Below are positions 1 to 12,075 of a DNA stretch of 64,000 nucleotides, piece after piece. The stretch is taken from assembly GCA_032719365.1 (NCBI GenBank), contig CM064872.1, positions 74,154,752-74,218,751 on the forward strand. The letters run 5' to 3'. Made by a program: the position numbers and the translations under genes. Under the pieces are notes generated by a model. It was not told the DNA's origin and did not search any database. It saw only the letters and a list, made by a program, of their open reading frames with translations. Position 1 is the stretch's first letter. Each line of letters opens with the position of its first letter. Origin of the DNA: Prinsepia uniflora (Eukaryota; Streptophyta; Magnoliopsida; Rosales; Rosaceae).

Positions 1-723
1 CTCGAAGAGGAACGAGTCATCGTCGACTCAATGGAATCGGATCGAGTTAATAAGGTTCGGAAGCTTCTCATGATGTCCGCGAACAAGCGTATCCCTGTGA
101 GTAAGATCCACCATTGTAGGTCCTTATTTGGAATCCCAGACGATTTTCGGGACCGGGTTTCGAAGTATCCTAATTACTTTCGAATTGCGGTTGAGGAAGA
201 CGGAAAGAGAGTGCTCGAATTGGTGAATTGGGATCCGTTGTTGGCGGTGAGCGCTTTGGAGAGAGAGTTCATGGTGGACGAGGAGAGAGTGAAGAGGGCT
301 TTTAGGTTTCCGGTGAAGCATGGGAAGGATTTAGGGTTGGAGACAGAAGATGAGAGGAAATTGAATATGTTGAACTCGCTTCCTCTGGTATCGCCTTACT
401 CGGATGGGTCAAGATTGGACCTTTGGACTCTGGAAGCAGAGAAATACAGGGTAGGAGTCTTGCATGAGTTTCTGAGCCTTACACTGGAGAAGAGGGCTTC
501 TATACACCATGTTGTGGAGTTCAAGGAGGAGTTTAGCTTGACCAAGCATACTTATCAGATGCTTTTGAAGCAGCCCAGAACTTTTTATCTTGCTGGGACG
601 GAGATGAACTGGGCTGTTTTTCTGAAAGATGCTTATGATCAAAATGGGATTTTGCTGGAGAAGGATCCACAGGTGGTATTCAATGAGAAGCTTTACAAGT
701 ATGCTGAGATGAAGGAAATGTAA
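1..723 (+). CDS. PORR-domain organelle RNA-binding protein, 5' truncated
   Basis: The reading frame is open from the first base (10 codons precede the Met at 31) and ends in TAA at 721-723, so about 240 C-terminal residues are present and the true start lies off the left edge. The protein shows the pattern of the plant PORR (plant organelle RNA recognition, WTF1-like) domain: an N-terminal helical part with a VRKLLMMSANKRIPVSKI-type segment, a FPxxF-like stretch (SKYPNYFRI), then WDPLLAVSALE, LPLVSPYSDG, and a C-terminal KRASIHHVVEFKEEFSLTKH plus QPRTFYLAGTEMNWAVFLKD region. Family members enter mitochondria or chloroplasts and bind intron or mRNA sequence for splicing or stability. The target cannot be told here, because the transit peptide would lie outside the window. 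No intron is seen, which is usual for this family. Confidence 0.88.
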   Translation, partial: LEEERVIVDSMESDRVNKVRKLLMMSANKRIPVSKIHHCRSLFGIPDDFRDRVSKYPNYFRIAVEEDGKRVLELVNWDPLLAVSALEREFMVDEERVKRAFRFPVKHGKDLGLETEDERKLNMLNSLPLVSPYSDGSRLDLWTLEAEKYRVGVLHEFLSLTLEKRASIHHVVEFKEEFSLTKHTYQMLLKQPRTFYLAGTEMNWAVFLKDAYDQNGILLEKDPQVVFNEKLYKYAEMKEM

Positions 724-2322
724 CAGGGATGTGCTGATCGCTGGAGATGATAAGCGGGCTTTGCACGATTGGATGACGAAATTCTTTGCTTGAGCTTCTA
801 GGAAAATTGGGTGAAGATTCAAATTTTATTGTGTATAACCTTGAAGAAATTTGGAGCAACAAGGAAAATTGGGTGCATCATAGGTATCTTGTGTAGCAAG
901 GTCTATCATGCCAAAAGAAACCGTAACAATGAGATTTGTATAAACTTAAGTGGAACTTGCAAAAATCTGTCTTAGTTACCTAATTTTATGGCATTTATTT
1001 TTGTTATTTTGTGGTTGAAGGTGTGCAAAAATCTCATCTTGTGAGACTTCAAATTGCAAGGAGTTTCTATGGCTTGAAGGTCGGAGGCACAGTTGATGGT
1101 GATCATAAGATAAGATCAACTGGGTTGTACTTAGGTGTTGGCATAATTTCTCCTTTTAATTAGAATTTCAGGTATTTCCTAAAGAACTCGGAATATAAGC
1201 TTCAAATTTTCCTACTGATCCTTAGAGCTTGAACCTTGTAGAGTATCCATATGCTTTAAAAGATATGGAGTTTGTTAAAGGGGAGTTTATGAAGCACCTA
1301 TTCTGTGAATGTGTACAAAGGCCAGTATGTTATTAAAAAATCTGCCTTGCGTAAATTTGTGTGGGCTTTTTCTTTTGAGATACCATATGCCTTTTTTCTT
1401 ACTTGATTAACATTTAGGGAAAAGGGTTGTTTAATGGCATTTGATGGTGGCTTTAGGGCACCTCCAAGGGACAAGGGAAAGGAAAATGCGTGCTTTTGAT
1501 GTGGCTCTTTTTTCATAGGAGGCATAATACCTCCATTGCTTTGTGCATGCTACGTACCGTAAAATTCGAGTTTACAACCCCACCCCCCCTCCCTTTTACT
1601 CTTTTGGCACTAGGAGCCAACCATAAAAATTCGAATCATCAGAGGATAAGCCTAAAGATACTGCTTTTACTACTAGAAGCCAGCCATAACGTTTTTGAAT
1701 CATGAAGAGGTTTTTTTTTTTTTTTTCTGATCAATGTCATCATCAAGAGGATAAGCCTGAATATTTTGCTTTTGTTATAATGCTTTCCCATATCTTCTTT
1801 CCACGTCAAGTGCTGGTCACAGGTTTTCTCTTTAGTTGACATAATATAGAGCCCGGAGCTGGCTCTCAATGAATTGCCAAGATCTTTAAATATTCTTTCA
1901 GATTGTTAACTATAAAGTATAAAAATAATATTCTAAATCTACGCGGCAGAAACTAGAATTCAAATGCAAAATCTCCACCTAACCTCACCTTCATTATCCG
2001 CCTAGAAATTGAACTCCTAATCGCCTTGGGGAGTGAATGGTTGATAACTTGATATCGTTCACTGCCTCAAACATAATGATCTAAATAATCTTAAGGAGTT
2101 TCAGTTTTTTTTTTTCACCAATTTGGTTTCAGATACTGATACTAGAAGAGAGATTACCAAAAATGCAGCCTGCCTTATATTTAACCGATGGAAAATTGAA
2201 ACATGAAACCACCAGGCTTTAGAAGCCCTACAGACTACAAAGAGAAGTTGAAAACAACAGAGGGGCACAACCCTACAAACTTTCTGCCAGAACTTCAGTG
2301 GGGCCCCTAACATGGAAAGTGT
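724..2322. other. Intergenic stretch between convergent PORR and LRR genes
   Basis: No coding region is supported. The left part is probably the 3' untranslated region of the PORR gene, and about 2100-2322 the 3' untranslated region of the LRR gene on the minus strand. It contains homopolymer tracts (a C run near 1583 and a T run near 1710-1727). Short open frames here have no recognisable protein character. Confidence 0.6.
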
Positions 2323-4623
2323 CTAACCGGATGAAGTGGGAAGCGCGGACGACACTCTGGTCGTGCTCTTGGACTTGCGTATGTTTCCCTGCACAACACT
2401 GGAACTGCTCTTGTGCCCGCGGGTGGGTATCGACGTACTTTTCTTTGGTGACAAGGCACGAGGATGTTTAAGTGGTGCAGTTCTTTGAGCAAGCTTCTTG
2501 CTGGCTTTTCTCCGAGGATTCCATCCTTTGTTTCCCAGTGCTGCTTTGGCTACACTATCTGTGAGTACCTCCCTTGCTCTTTGCGGTTTGATGGGCTGCT
2601 TGTTGAGGTACACTAGCTTCGGAAGGAGACTGCACACCGTCTTGCGCAGCTGCTCCTCCCCGATGTTGTTCTGAATTGGATTCCCTATCAGATTCAGACC
2701 CTGCAATGAGTTGTAGTTTGCCACCAGCTGGCCTAGTGCCTTTGTTGTTGTGAGCTTGTTGAAGCTCAAGTCCAGAACTGTCAGCTTCAGTTGCCTATGT
2801 AGACCCTCCACGTCACTGATCTTGTTCCCATTAAGATAGAGCTCCTTGATCAAGGTGCAGCTTGACAACCCTGTACCATCAAATTAAAATCCACCTTTGG
2901 TTAATCGCCATTTCTAAGATCAATTTGGGGGCTAAGATATTATGATGGTTTTAAGCTTACCGCGCCCAATTTTAGAAATGCGGTTGTAACTGAGATCAAG
3001 TACTCGCAATCTGGTTAAATCCCTCAGTCCTTCAATGGTGCTGATCTTGTTTTTAGACAAGATGAGTGTGTGAAGGCTCTTTGGCAGCGATCCAGGAGTG
3101 ATTTGTGCTGCAAATTGAGATAAATTGCCATGAAGATTAGTTACCATTCAATCAATATTCAGAATATTATTATCTTCAATTTTTTTTTCGTGATAATAAC
3201 ATACCTATGAAGTTGTTTGAGAAGTTGATGCATCGAAGGGTGGAGTACAATGAAATGTTGGGGATCGCTTTCAAGCCCATACCAGATATGTGAGCCACTG
3301 TTGATGAAGTATTTAGAGACTGGATCACAGTATTAGCATGTAAGGTATCCTCATCAACGCCTCGGGTGAAGTAGGTCGCAGATTTTGATCTAGAAGTCTC
3401 AGGAGTCACAGGAGATTTAGGAGTCTCGGGCGTGGGTGGAGTGGCGATTCCCTCGTTGTAATCTTCATTTGGTTCCATGGAGGTTTGTATTTTGAGATTT
3501 TGCACCCACTCTGCCACTCTTGTAGATGAGGATGATGCTTCTGTTGAGAAAGCAACCCATTGGTTCTGAGACCATAAGGCCGAGCCTCCAATGTGAAAGC
3601 CATCCCAGCTCTTGTTGTCATCTACAATATTCTTCCCTTTGTCTCCAGTACATGACAGGGGTAACTCCATCTTTTCAAACTGCATAGCCCGGTTTGGTTC
3701 GATTGTATCCGAAGAGTACCCTCCTTGTTGGTTCAAAGAAATGAAGTGGCTTAGGGTTCTCGTCTTTGCAGTGGAAGTCCTGTGCAGGTTCCTGTGGCTC
3801 CAAAGGAACAACTTCCACCACAATTTTCTACTCCTCGAAGGCAGCACTTGGCTTGAAGAGCGTTTCTTAAGCATTACTTTATCAGCAGTGAAGTGAGTCA
3901 GCACAGAATTCGGGCTTCCGGGATCAATATCCTTCCTCACAATATCAGCCATTCCAAAAGACAGGGAATTTAAAGTACGCAACTTGAACATCTTCTTAGA
4001 CGCATTCTTATGAGTCTCCAAATTAGAACACGACCTAGTAAGCTTTGGAGATCCCCAAAACTCTGCCTCCCCAACCCCGGGATCACTAAGATGTCCACTT
4101 TGAACCCTATCCACGCATCCACCACTTGAACAAGATTGAAGTGAATCATCCAGCTTTGGCAGTGGAGTCACTTCACCTGAATTGGCTTCATTGGGTTTCA
4201 GATCACTACTAGGGCTCTCTTCAGGTTCGTCTTCCCCTTCATAAGCTGCTTCCACACACCCACAAGGACTTGCAGGGCTCTTTTCCATGCTCTTAGGGGA
4301 AGAGTATTTCTTCTCAACACCATAAGGTATCAACACTCCTAAAATCTCCGGCTTCACCATCCCATCAATCTCCAAAGGTTTCAAAGGCTGTTGCTGTTGA
4401 AGCCTGACTTGCAAGGTTCTAATTGCCTTGCCCACTTCAACAGCGCTTTTAGATTCACCATCTCCCTAAAATTCAACATAATTCGTAAGGTTCAAACCAA
4501 CCAAACACAACAAAATCACACATCACATGAAAAAAGAAGAAGAAAAGCCAAGTAGATTGAAATTCTCACCTTAACCTTCTTCCTCCTCCTAATTATCACA
4601 GAGATGCAACTGAACTTTGCCAT
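2323..4623 (-). CDS. Leucine-rich-repeat protein, outer arm dynein light chain 1-like
   Basis: Four coding exons on the minus strand join with clean GT-AG borders: 4570-4623, 3205-4465, 2961-3107 and 2323-2870. They give 2010 nt (669 residues plus TAG), with phases checked at each junction. The start is the ATG at 4623-4621 (MAKFSCISVI...RRRKKVK), which joins in frame to the large second exon. The N-terminal two thirds are low-complexity and Ser/Pro-rich (for example PPTPETPKSPVTPE). SDS22-like LRRs lie at roughly residues 415-590 with units such as LHTLILSKNKISTIEGL, LRVLDLSYNRISKIG, IKELYLNGNKISDVEGL and LTVLDLSFNKLT. The C-terminus is basic and Ser-rich. This matches the plant family annotated as 'outer arm dynein light chain 1' (Arabidopsis AT1G78230/AT3G17920 type, from memory). 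Higher plants lack axonemal dynein, so the name records LRR similarity only and the function is unknown, probably protein binding. Confidence 0.9.
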
Positions 4624-5850
4624 TTTCAATTTGATAAGCTCTCTGAATCCTCGGGATAGACCAAACCGGGAAATAATGTTTGTGGTATGTGGTGTTGTTT
4701 TCTTCAAAAATGAGCTACTCCAATAGCTTTTCCAAAGGTCCAGTCACTTAGTAGTTGTTGAGGCTGCACATTGATATTAGTTGATCAAGTATTAACCATA
4801 ATCAACAGGAAGGCACCAAACCGGTGACTGAGGCCAACCGGAAAAGGGTTGATGCCCTGTAAACTGAGGACCAACACCTGCCCCGGCTCGGGAAACCAAC
4901 TCGCCCCAATTGACGGCCAGAGTTGTATCTGCTGCAGCTTCTCTGTGGAAGCTTGAAGGATATGTGTTTGTTCAAAGTTTCCTCTGTTATTAAAAAAAAA
5001 AAACAATAACAACAAATGGGTTCAAAAAGATATCAATGCCAAAACAATTTTCGAAAATTGACAACATCACTAAATTTCTTTGGAGGAAACGCATGAAACC
5101 CACATCAGAAATCATCCCAAATCCCATAAATTATTACCAAAACATGAACTTTTTTATGAACTTACGCAGAAAAAAACAAGAACAACCCACCAAATTCCCA
5201 ACAAGCTTACAAAAAAACTCATCATGCAGCACGTGAAGACTGATCGTATTGTGTAAGGGCATTATTTTGGGAATAAAATTTGTTACAAATCGGGCCCGAT
5301 CGAGAAACACAGACGTAATTAAACCAATCAAACGGCCGCGAAGCAAGAATTTTGCAGAAAAATTTACCTGCCAGACTGCCTGGTTAATCTTCCCCACGGA
5401 AGCAGTTTTGAAAAACCTCCGTTGTGATCACATGGACCAACCTCACAATGCAGAAGGAAAAAAGTGGGCGTTGGTGGTGGCGGCGGCGGTGGAGGAGCGC
5501 ATTCACTCTCCACACCCACCACTGCGACGAAAACTTCGAGTCTCGTCCTCTCTCCTGGTGGCTGCCTTTTCAAGCCTTAGCCCTTGTTTTGAGGGACAAA
5601 AGTGAAAATGGCCTTGGGCCTCGGTAGAACCTGAAACAACGGCTTTAAGGGGTCTCCTCTTTGATCCAAAGAAAGAGGAAGAGGCAGAGGAGGTGGCGGT
5701 GGTTGAGGTTGTGAGCCAGGAAAACCACAGCCTCGAAAACACTAGAAATAGGGTGACTGATTTTTTAGGCGCATGAGAAAAGGACACATACACGCACGTT
5801 ACACGGCTTCTCTAACATCTAACCTTCCACATATATTATATAGAAATCCC
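4624..5850. other. Upstream region of the LRR gene
   Basis: This stretch lies 5' of the minus-strand LRR gene. Around 5460-5720 it is unusually GC- and purine/pyrimidine-biased (GGCGG and CACC runs), with open frames on both strands, as often seen in a plant promoter or 5' untranslated exon. I could not join any of it to a coding exon and recognise no protein, so promoter or 5' UTR of the LRR gene is an inference from position. Confidence 0.35.
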
Positions 5851-8219
5851 ATCAAGAATAAACCTTCCATAATTAAACAATAAAAATTATAAAAAAATTT
5901 GATGCTAAAATTATAAAAAATTTGCTGGACTGATTTGTTTATTAAATAGAATCACGAATTGTTACACAAATTGATAGGGTTATTTATAAAATCATCTATT
6001 TAATAAATAAACCAAAATTTTAATTATCCGAAATTTTAATTACGTAGACTGATCAAGATAATATCATATTAAATAAAAATTGTGCCAGAAAATACCAACC
6101 GTGATAAATATTATGAATTTCATTTAAAAATATATTATATATTTTTTCTCAATAAATTTTTTAAGGAAAAACATAATTGCAAATGTATCTTGATGGTCCA
6201 GCTAAGTTCTAGTGCCGTCGTTGATACAAGAGTGGCGGCGCTACAATGCGACACCTGCTACGTCACCAGTGAATGCCCAAATTTGTATGGACATTATTTG
6301 ATCATGTTTTTTTCAATGCTTTACTACTTTTGTGGCAACCGCGGTTTAATGTTTAGCTCTACTTCACATAATAACTGGAATCGCTACATTGTTCTACCGT
6401 ATTAAATATGTTATATTTTTTTAATATAGTATAATAAAAATTAATATAAATAAAAAATATCTTTTTATTTTTTAATGATTAGATTTTTATTTTTTATATA
6501 TTAAAATTTCCGCATAATAACATTTGATATTGTGACATTTTCCAGTTTGTTTTTATTTTAATTTATTTTCCAATTATTGTGGAGGCATGATAAAATTAAA
6601 AAGCCCTTAAAGAAAATAGCACAGATTCAAATCTCGCATAATCATAGTCCGTATTTTAATTTTTTTTTTTTGAAAAACCATGACCGTAGTACGGAGTCTT
6701 GTCATCATTATTGGTGTTGTGACACGTCAAGTAGGTTATTTCACATCATACACAATGGGTGTGGTTCGTACGCCAGCACCGTGCAAGTAATTGTCACCTT
6801 TTGTACGTACCTTACCTTATTTCAGTTGGTGAACCCACTTTTGGCGTCTTCCGCTTCCGCTGGCCGTCTTCTTTGTACCACCAGTCCACCACAACTGTGA
6901 GCCACTCGAACTTCATGATAGAAATAACCTCAAGCAAACATAATGATCAAAGAGTTTGAATTAGAACGGACATAAACAAAATTAAGTTTTTTTTTCCTTC
7001 TTATTTTTAATATATATATATTAATAATATAGATAAATTATATATTATTTAAGTGGAAAAAAATTGAATTAAATCACCCAATGAACTAGTCACCAATACG
7101 AAAACTCCACAAAATTATTTGTCGTTTTTGTTTTCATGCAAAAAAATAAAATAAAAACTCAACATTAAATACCTACTCATTTCCCTTTACAGTCAAGAAA
7201 ATTCTTAACTCAATTCGGATCCTACCGACTACGAAAGGAAGAAAAAATATACCTTCTCTAAAAACAGCACCAAACGGAATCTCATGAACGGTGTTTACCT
7301 TTGCTATTAAAAGCACAAGGCCTTGGAATGGAAATTTTTATTTTTTATGAGTTATGACAAATATATTTGCCCATTTGTCCGCAAATAAAAAAGTTGGACG
7401 GCATTTATAAACTTAATACAACTTCCTTTTTGGATACCTTATTCCTTTTGAAGTGTTTTTTTTTTTTAATTAAAGTGGAGTGAGAAATTTTTAGAAATTT
7501 TTCATAAAATATAGGGTTAGATATGTCCAAGTCTCTAGTGGGGTTTTCTCCAAAAACTTTCAAAATTCAATCTCAAATACAGATCTCTCAACCTCATTCA
7601 TAGCCTACCAAAACTTAAAATATGTATTAAAAAATATATGAAACCTAATTGGTTTTTTCGAGTTTGAATTATCAAACTTCCCAAGAAGTTGCATAATGTT
7701 TATCTGTGGCATTTGGAGTATCAAATAAACATTGTGGCCATTAGAAATTTTTCTTGTTGTGTAACGGTAATATATATATATACATATATATACGCACCAA
7801 ATTTTAATTTTTTTTTTTATAAATATCAATCTAAATTTTACAACAACCACAACATTCTCATTATTATTTTTTATTTTCTCAAACTTTGTGCTTACAAATT
7901 TATTTAGTTGCATATTCCTTCCACTAATTATCAACAAATGTTCACCAGAAATGAATTTCAATATCAAAGAAGATATGATTCTATGCCGAGCTTATATGAT
8001 AATTAGTGAAGATGTTGCAATTGGCAATAACGTTTAATTAAAAGTGAAATAACTAGTCTAGACATTTAATTAAAATGACACGAAAATTTAATCAATTGAT
8101 ATTTCCTTGCCTAGGTTTTTTCCACACATGCGCAATCAAATCATTATAAAGAGAAAATAGGCAACTAGTCTAGAAATTCATATAAGGTTATTGGATCTCA
8201 ACCAATCTCAAGAAGAGGT
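5851..8219. other. AT-rich intergenic DNA
   Basis: Strongly AT-rich, with TA runs (for example near 7010-7030 and 7770-7795) and poly-T tracts. The short open frames have no recognisable protein character. Two less AT-rich patches, about 6190-6290 and 6690-6900, contain nothing I can identify. The right end approaches the transposase remnant beginning near 8220. Confidence 0.55.
7846..7937 (+). repeat. Direct repeat, copy 1 (partner at 19607-19702)
   Basis: About 90 bases here (TTCTCAAACTTTGTGCTTAC, then TTCCACTAATTATCAACA) match 19607-19702 with scattered differences. The two copies lie on either side of the Harbinger transposase remnant and its inserted LTR element. The wording resembles leader sequence seen in plant Harbinger elements, so they may be remnants of that element or of related copies. 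That assignment is inference. Confidence 0.45.
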
Positions 8220-8779
8220 TTCCTCACTTGAAAAGGCGTAGAATCCTCATGTTTTCTCCAAATTGTTCACGCGCGGTTGTCTTCCATAATAATATTATGA
8301 AAAATTATGCATGCTTTCATTATAGCCCCAATATCTTTCTCATACCATTGTCCACCAGGCATGTTGACTATTTTGAACTTTACTTGGAGGATTCCAAAAG
8401 CTCTTTCAACATCCTTGTGGTAAGCCTCTTGTAGTCTACTAAACAATGTTTACCTCGTCCTTAAGGATATTTATATGATTGAACAATGGTTCCCCACTTG
8501 GGATAGATATCATCTCCAAGATAGTATCCACTCTTGCATTCGATATCATTGATAGTATAACGAACATGTGAAAATACGTCATTCAAGATATTCACAAAAA
8601 AAAAAGGATCTATAGAGAACACATTTATCATTTAACAAACCTGGGTGTCAAATGAGGCATGCCAAATCCAAATGTCATATGATACAGCAGCTTTAAGGAT
8701 GACCGTTGGACAACTAGGATGACCACTAAATTTCCCATGGAAAGACATTGAGCAATTTTCCCACTCCCAATGCATGTAA
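8220..8779 (-). pseudogene. PIF/Harbinger (HARBI1-like) transposase, C-terminal part, decayed
   Basis: Read on the minus strand from 8779 downward, the sequence gives HWEWENC, then VILKAAVSYDIWIWHASF, and further on, after frame breaks, NDV..VRYTIND, SGYYLGDDIYPKWGTIV and IMKACIIFHNIIMEDNR. In plant HARBI1-type nucleases these are the order of motifs after the DDE-domain DCMHWEW motif (the SYD-IWIWH block, YYLADGIYP block and IMKACIIMHNMIVED block). Internal stops and frame changes show it is dead. The N-terminal part lies at 18704-19226, and the two are separated by the LTR element 8780-18703, which entered inside this coding sequence. Confidence 0.82.
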
Positions 8780-9581
8780 TGACAGGACCCATCCCAATCC
8801 CCCCGGGATTAGTGCGGGATGACCCTGCTCCCGTCTGACACGAAGTGTCAGACAAGGGATATTTCCGACCTTTGCCCTCCCGGGCTATCAGAGTACGCCA
8901 GGATCTGGAGGAGGCATGTGATATCTCGGTCTCTGCTACAGTCCACATCCGATGTCAACCTGAAGGGCAGTCAAAACATTAAAAACTGTGAGTGGACAAA
9001 ACAAAAGTTTATAAAAACATTTAATAAGGAAGACATTTGTACCCTCCACTAAAAAGCATGCATGCATTCGAAAACCATTTATCCAAAACAACCATATGTG
9101 GGACTATGCCCAAAGCAGATATAAACTAAGGTCGAAAGGACCACAATAAAAACGACCATACGGGCCACTGCCCAAATCCATAAAGGACTCGGCCCCAAAC
9201 CATAAAGAAACCAAGTACACGAGCCACTGCTCAAATCCTGTGCACACATGTACACACCACATATCATATATCATATATACATCACATACATATATATAAG
9301 TCACACAACCAATCCTGTCACGGTATCCAAAGCTACGCGCGCGCTACCCGGGTCTCAATCCGAGTCATCTCAAAGTCAAGGTCAATGTCCGTAGACCACT
9401 GACCCTACCCGAGGTAATAGTAACCATAGCCTTCCTGAGAGTAAGGAACCTAACTGGGGGTGACTCCACTCAGTCGGTGCTCCGTGACTACTCCGGGGTC
9501 CACCCAGGCCAACGACCCTCCCCGGAGGAGATAATAGAAGTAAAGGAAGGTAGACGAACATATATATACATAACATAAACA

Positions 9582-9775
9582 TTCATGACTGGTTCCCCTG
9601 AACCGTCATGATCCATAATATCCATAATCAGGTAACATGCTGGTTCCCATAAACCGTCATGTACCGTAATAACATAACAAGGGTTCATGCCGGTTCCCAT
9701 AAATCGTCATGAACCACGATACCACAACAAGGGTTCATGCCGGTTCCCATAAACCGTCATGAACCTGGGAATCCA
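9582..9775. repeat. Tandem hairpin array inside LTR
   Basis: Four imperfect units of about 35-60 bp. In the best units the outer arms are GGTTCATG and CATGAACC, inner arms CGGTT and AACCG, and the loop is about CCCATA (9682-9715 and 9742-9775). The first unit has a different loop (CCCT) and the second has altered outer arms. The same array recurs at about 16210-16403 and 59883-60066, and in variant form near 38170-38310 and 41805-41945. Confidence 0.8.
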
Positions 9776-10478
9776 TTTAAGGTTCCCTGACCTGAAATCA
9801 AAACCGTAAAGTGACTGGGTCTCGTACCCGAACATAGGACACCAACTGGGCACCGTGCCCGGAATCTGAGGTCATATTCCCGAGACAAAACCAAATGGGT
9901 TTCATACCCGAGTTTAGCCTTTTAGAAATCCAACACCATTTCATTTAAATCAATAAAGAAATACAGACCCGTATAAGCACCGTATAAGGCCGAAACCTCG
10001 AAATAGTGCTTATACGTAACCACATAGAAATGCACCCATGGCATCATCAAACAAGTAATAAAACATATAATAAACATTTATGCATGCACCAATTTAGAAA
10101 ACAAGGTCCACTCACAGACCGTCCGAGCTGCCGCCTCGATTTGCGTGCCATACGGCTCCCCGAGCCGATCACCGTCACCGGGACTCCCAAACCTGTCCAA
10201 ATCGTAATAGAAGGTTACTAACTACTTAATTAACCTCCCACTAAAGCCTCGTAATTTTCCCGTATTTTTAACTATTTTTAATCCAGAACCTAAACCTTCC
10301 GATGCCCCGAAACATATCGAGACGGTGTCCGGTCGACACGAAACTAGTCTCAAAATGTTCGTTACATCGAGTAGAAGATTTCGTATGTTGGAACCTTCCC
10401 CAGATTCCCTGCCACGCGCCCTCACGCGCCGCCTGAAGTGGCTGCGCGTGGGCTTCACGCGCCTGCTACAGTACCTGC

Positions 10479-10780
10479 TGACGTCATCGCTGACGTCATC
10501 TGACAGCTGTCAGGTCTGACATGTCAGACTCTGACAGGTGCCACGTGTCATGCTCCCATTGGTCCACGTCACTGTGCTATCAGTGCCACGTGGCAGTCTG
10601 ACATGTGCCACGTGTCATCACGGCACTGGTCCACGTCAATGCCACGTGTCAGCCCCTGATTGGGCCACGTCACTGACATGTCAGTGCTGACTGTGCACTG
10701 ACATGTGACACGTGTCGGCTGATGAGTGGTCCACGTCACCTGACAACCTGACAGGTGCCACGTCATCATGCCACGTCACC
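10479..10780. promoter_or_regulatory. Dense ACGT-core element array in LTR
   Basis: I count 13 ACGT cores in about 300 bp: two TGACGTCA palindromes (10479-10486, 10491-10498), several GCCACGTGTC or CCACGTGG G-box/ABRE-like sites, and CCACGTCA sites, interleaved with CTGACATGTCAG palindromes. ACGT cores are the binding sites of plant bZIP (TGA, HY5, ABF) and G-box bHLH factors. A role as LTR enhancer is inferred from motif density and location. Confidence 0.6.
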
Positions 10781-12075
10781 ACCTTCAACCGCTCGACGGG
10801 TCGACCCGAACCCTGCAACCGGGTCGCCGTGACCCGCGACTTGACCCGGCCGGTTCTCCCTGCTCCGGCCACCATTTTTCCTCCCGTTTGTCCCATTCTA
10901 CTCCTCTCAACCTAACCTAAAGATCCATGGGCTTAAAAACTATGAAACGGGTCGCGATAATTACCTACGGTGCCAAGAACAGTCGCCCAGTTTCCGGCCG
11001 TCCTTCTGGGCTGCACCGTCGTCCCCCGCCACTTCATTCGATCCTGTTAGCCTCCTCAAGTCCCCAGAATCACAACCTAATTATTAGTTTCGATTCAAAC
11101 CCAATAAAACTCAAGTTTCAAATTCAAACCCCAAAACCTACCTTTTCGGGTTTCCTCCCGCCGTGTCCTCCGTCGTCTTCAGCCGCCGTGTCCTTTAGTC
11201 CTTCATCGTCACATCCTCACCTTATCTCTCTGGTCTCAGTCGCAGATGATGAGGGAGTGTGGGTGTTGGCTGTGTTTTGAAGAAAATGAAGAATATAGGT
11301 TAATGGGGTTTTCGGGTTTGTGAGGAAAATGAGGAAAATGAAATGAAAATGGTGATGGTGCCGTGGAAGAGAAGAGAGGTGATCAGATGAGGGAATGAGA
11401 GATGGAGGGTGAGGATTAAAATGAATTTGGAATGGATGGTTAAGATTAAATGGTGGGTGGGTTTGATTTATAAAAATAATTAAATAATATTAATTAATTA
11501 TATAGATCCACATTTTGGGGGATCAAAGCAATGGGATGAGTGACACTTGTCACTCATCCATGGGGCCCACTAAAATATCTGCCCAATCAGATTTCGCCAA
11601 ATCGTCCCCGTCTCGAAGTTCGTGCATAGTGAAATCGAACTTCCGTGACCCATAACTCTCCCGTTCGAAGTCCGATTTCAGTGTGCCGCCTGCCTATGGA
11701 TTCGTATCGTCCTTATCTACGTAACGGTCTTCGGTCCTCGGCCATCGGACCTCCCGGTCAAAAAGTCAACTTTTGACCCCCTATTCACCCAAATTACCAA
11801 AATGCCCCTAAACTTCCGAACGTCATAACTTCTTCCTCGAACGTCGGAATTGAACGTGCCACCTGTCTATGAACTCGTGACGTTACGAACTACGTCACGG
11901 TCATCGGTCAAAGTCCATTTGACTGCCCGATTAAAAAGTCAACGTTTTGCCACCATTAGGGGCAAAAAGGTCATTTCGCACCGTTCGTCCGATTTCGCTC
12001 TACTAATCACGGATTAGCCTCACTAATCGTGATTAGTCACTAATCTAATCTAGGAATTTGGGACGGGTCGTTACA

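Larger units (their letters stand above)
8780..12075 (-). repeat. 3' LTR of LARD-like copy 1
   Basis: Near-identical to 15408-18703. Reading the plus strand left to right it contains: the conserved U5-end block with the palindrome GACACGAAGTGTC; a stem-loop array of GGGCCACTGCCC type (about 9157-9236); a TA-rich stretch near 9260-9300; a hairpin array at 9582-9775; a TGGG..CCCGA palindrome array at about 9805-9920; an ACGT-core array at 10479-10780; and an AT-rich piece around 11465-11510. A 117-codon open frame at 10927-11280 is present in both LTRs only because the LTRs are copies, and I do not call it a gene. Confidence 0.88.

Noticed and set aside
409..822. 137-codon minus-strand frame
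   Set aside because: A shadow of the PORR gene on the opposite strand.
7605..7967. 120-codon minus-strand frame
   Set aside because: Built from AT-rich Asn/Lys/Ile/Tyr codons without domain character, in an intergenic stretch.
9582..9775. CRISPR-like regular repeats
   Set aside because: Units are degenerate, spacers are not of fixed length, no cas genes are present and the DNA is a plant nuclear LTR. They are hairpin repeats.
10927..11280. 117-codon open frame repeated at 17554-17907
   Set aside because: Both copies lie at the same place in the two LTRs of one element, so identity reflects LTR duplication, not selection on a protein. Composition is low complexity (Pro/Ser-rich) and it is antisense to the element.
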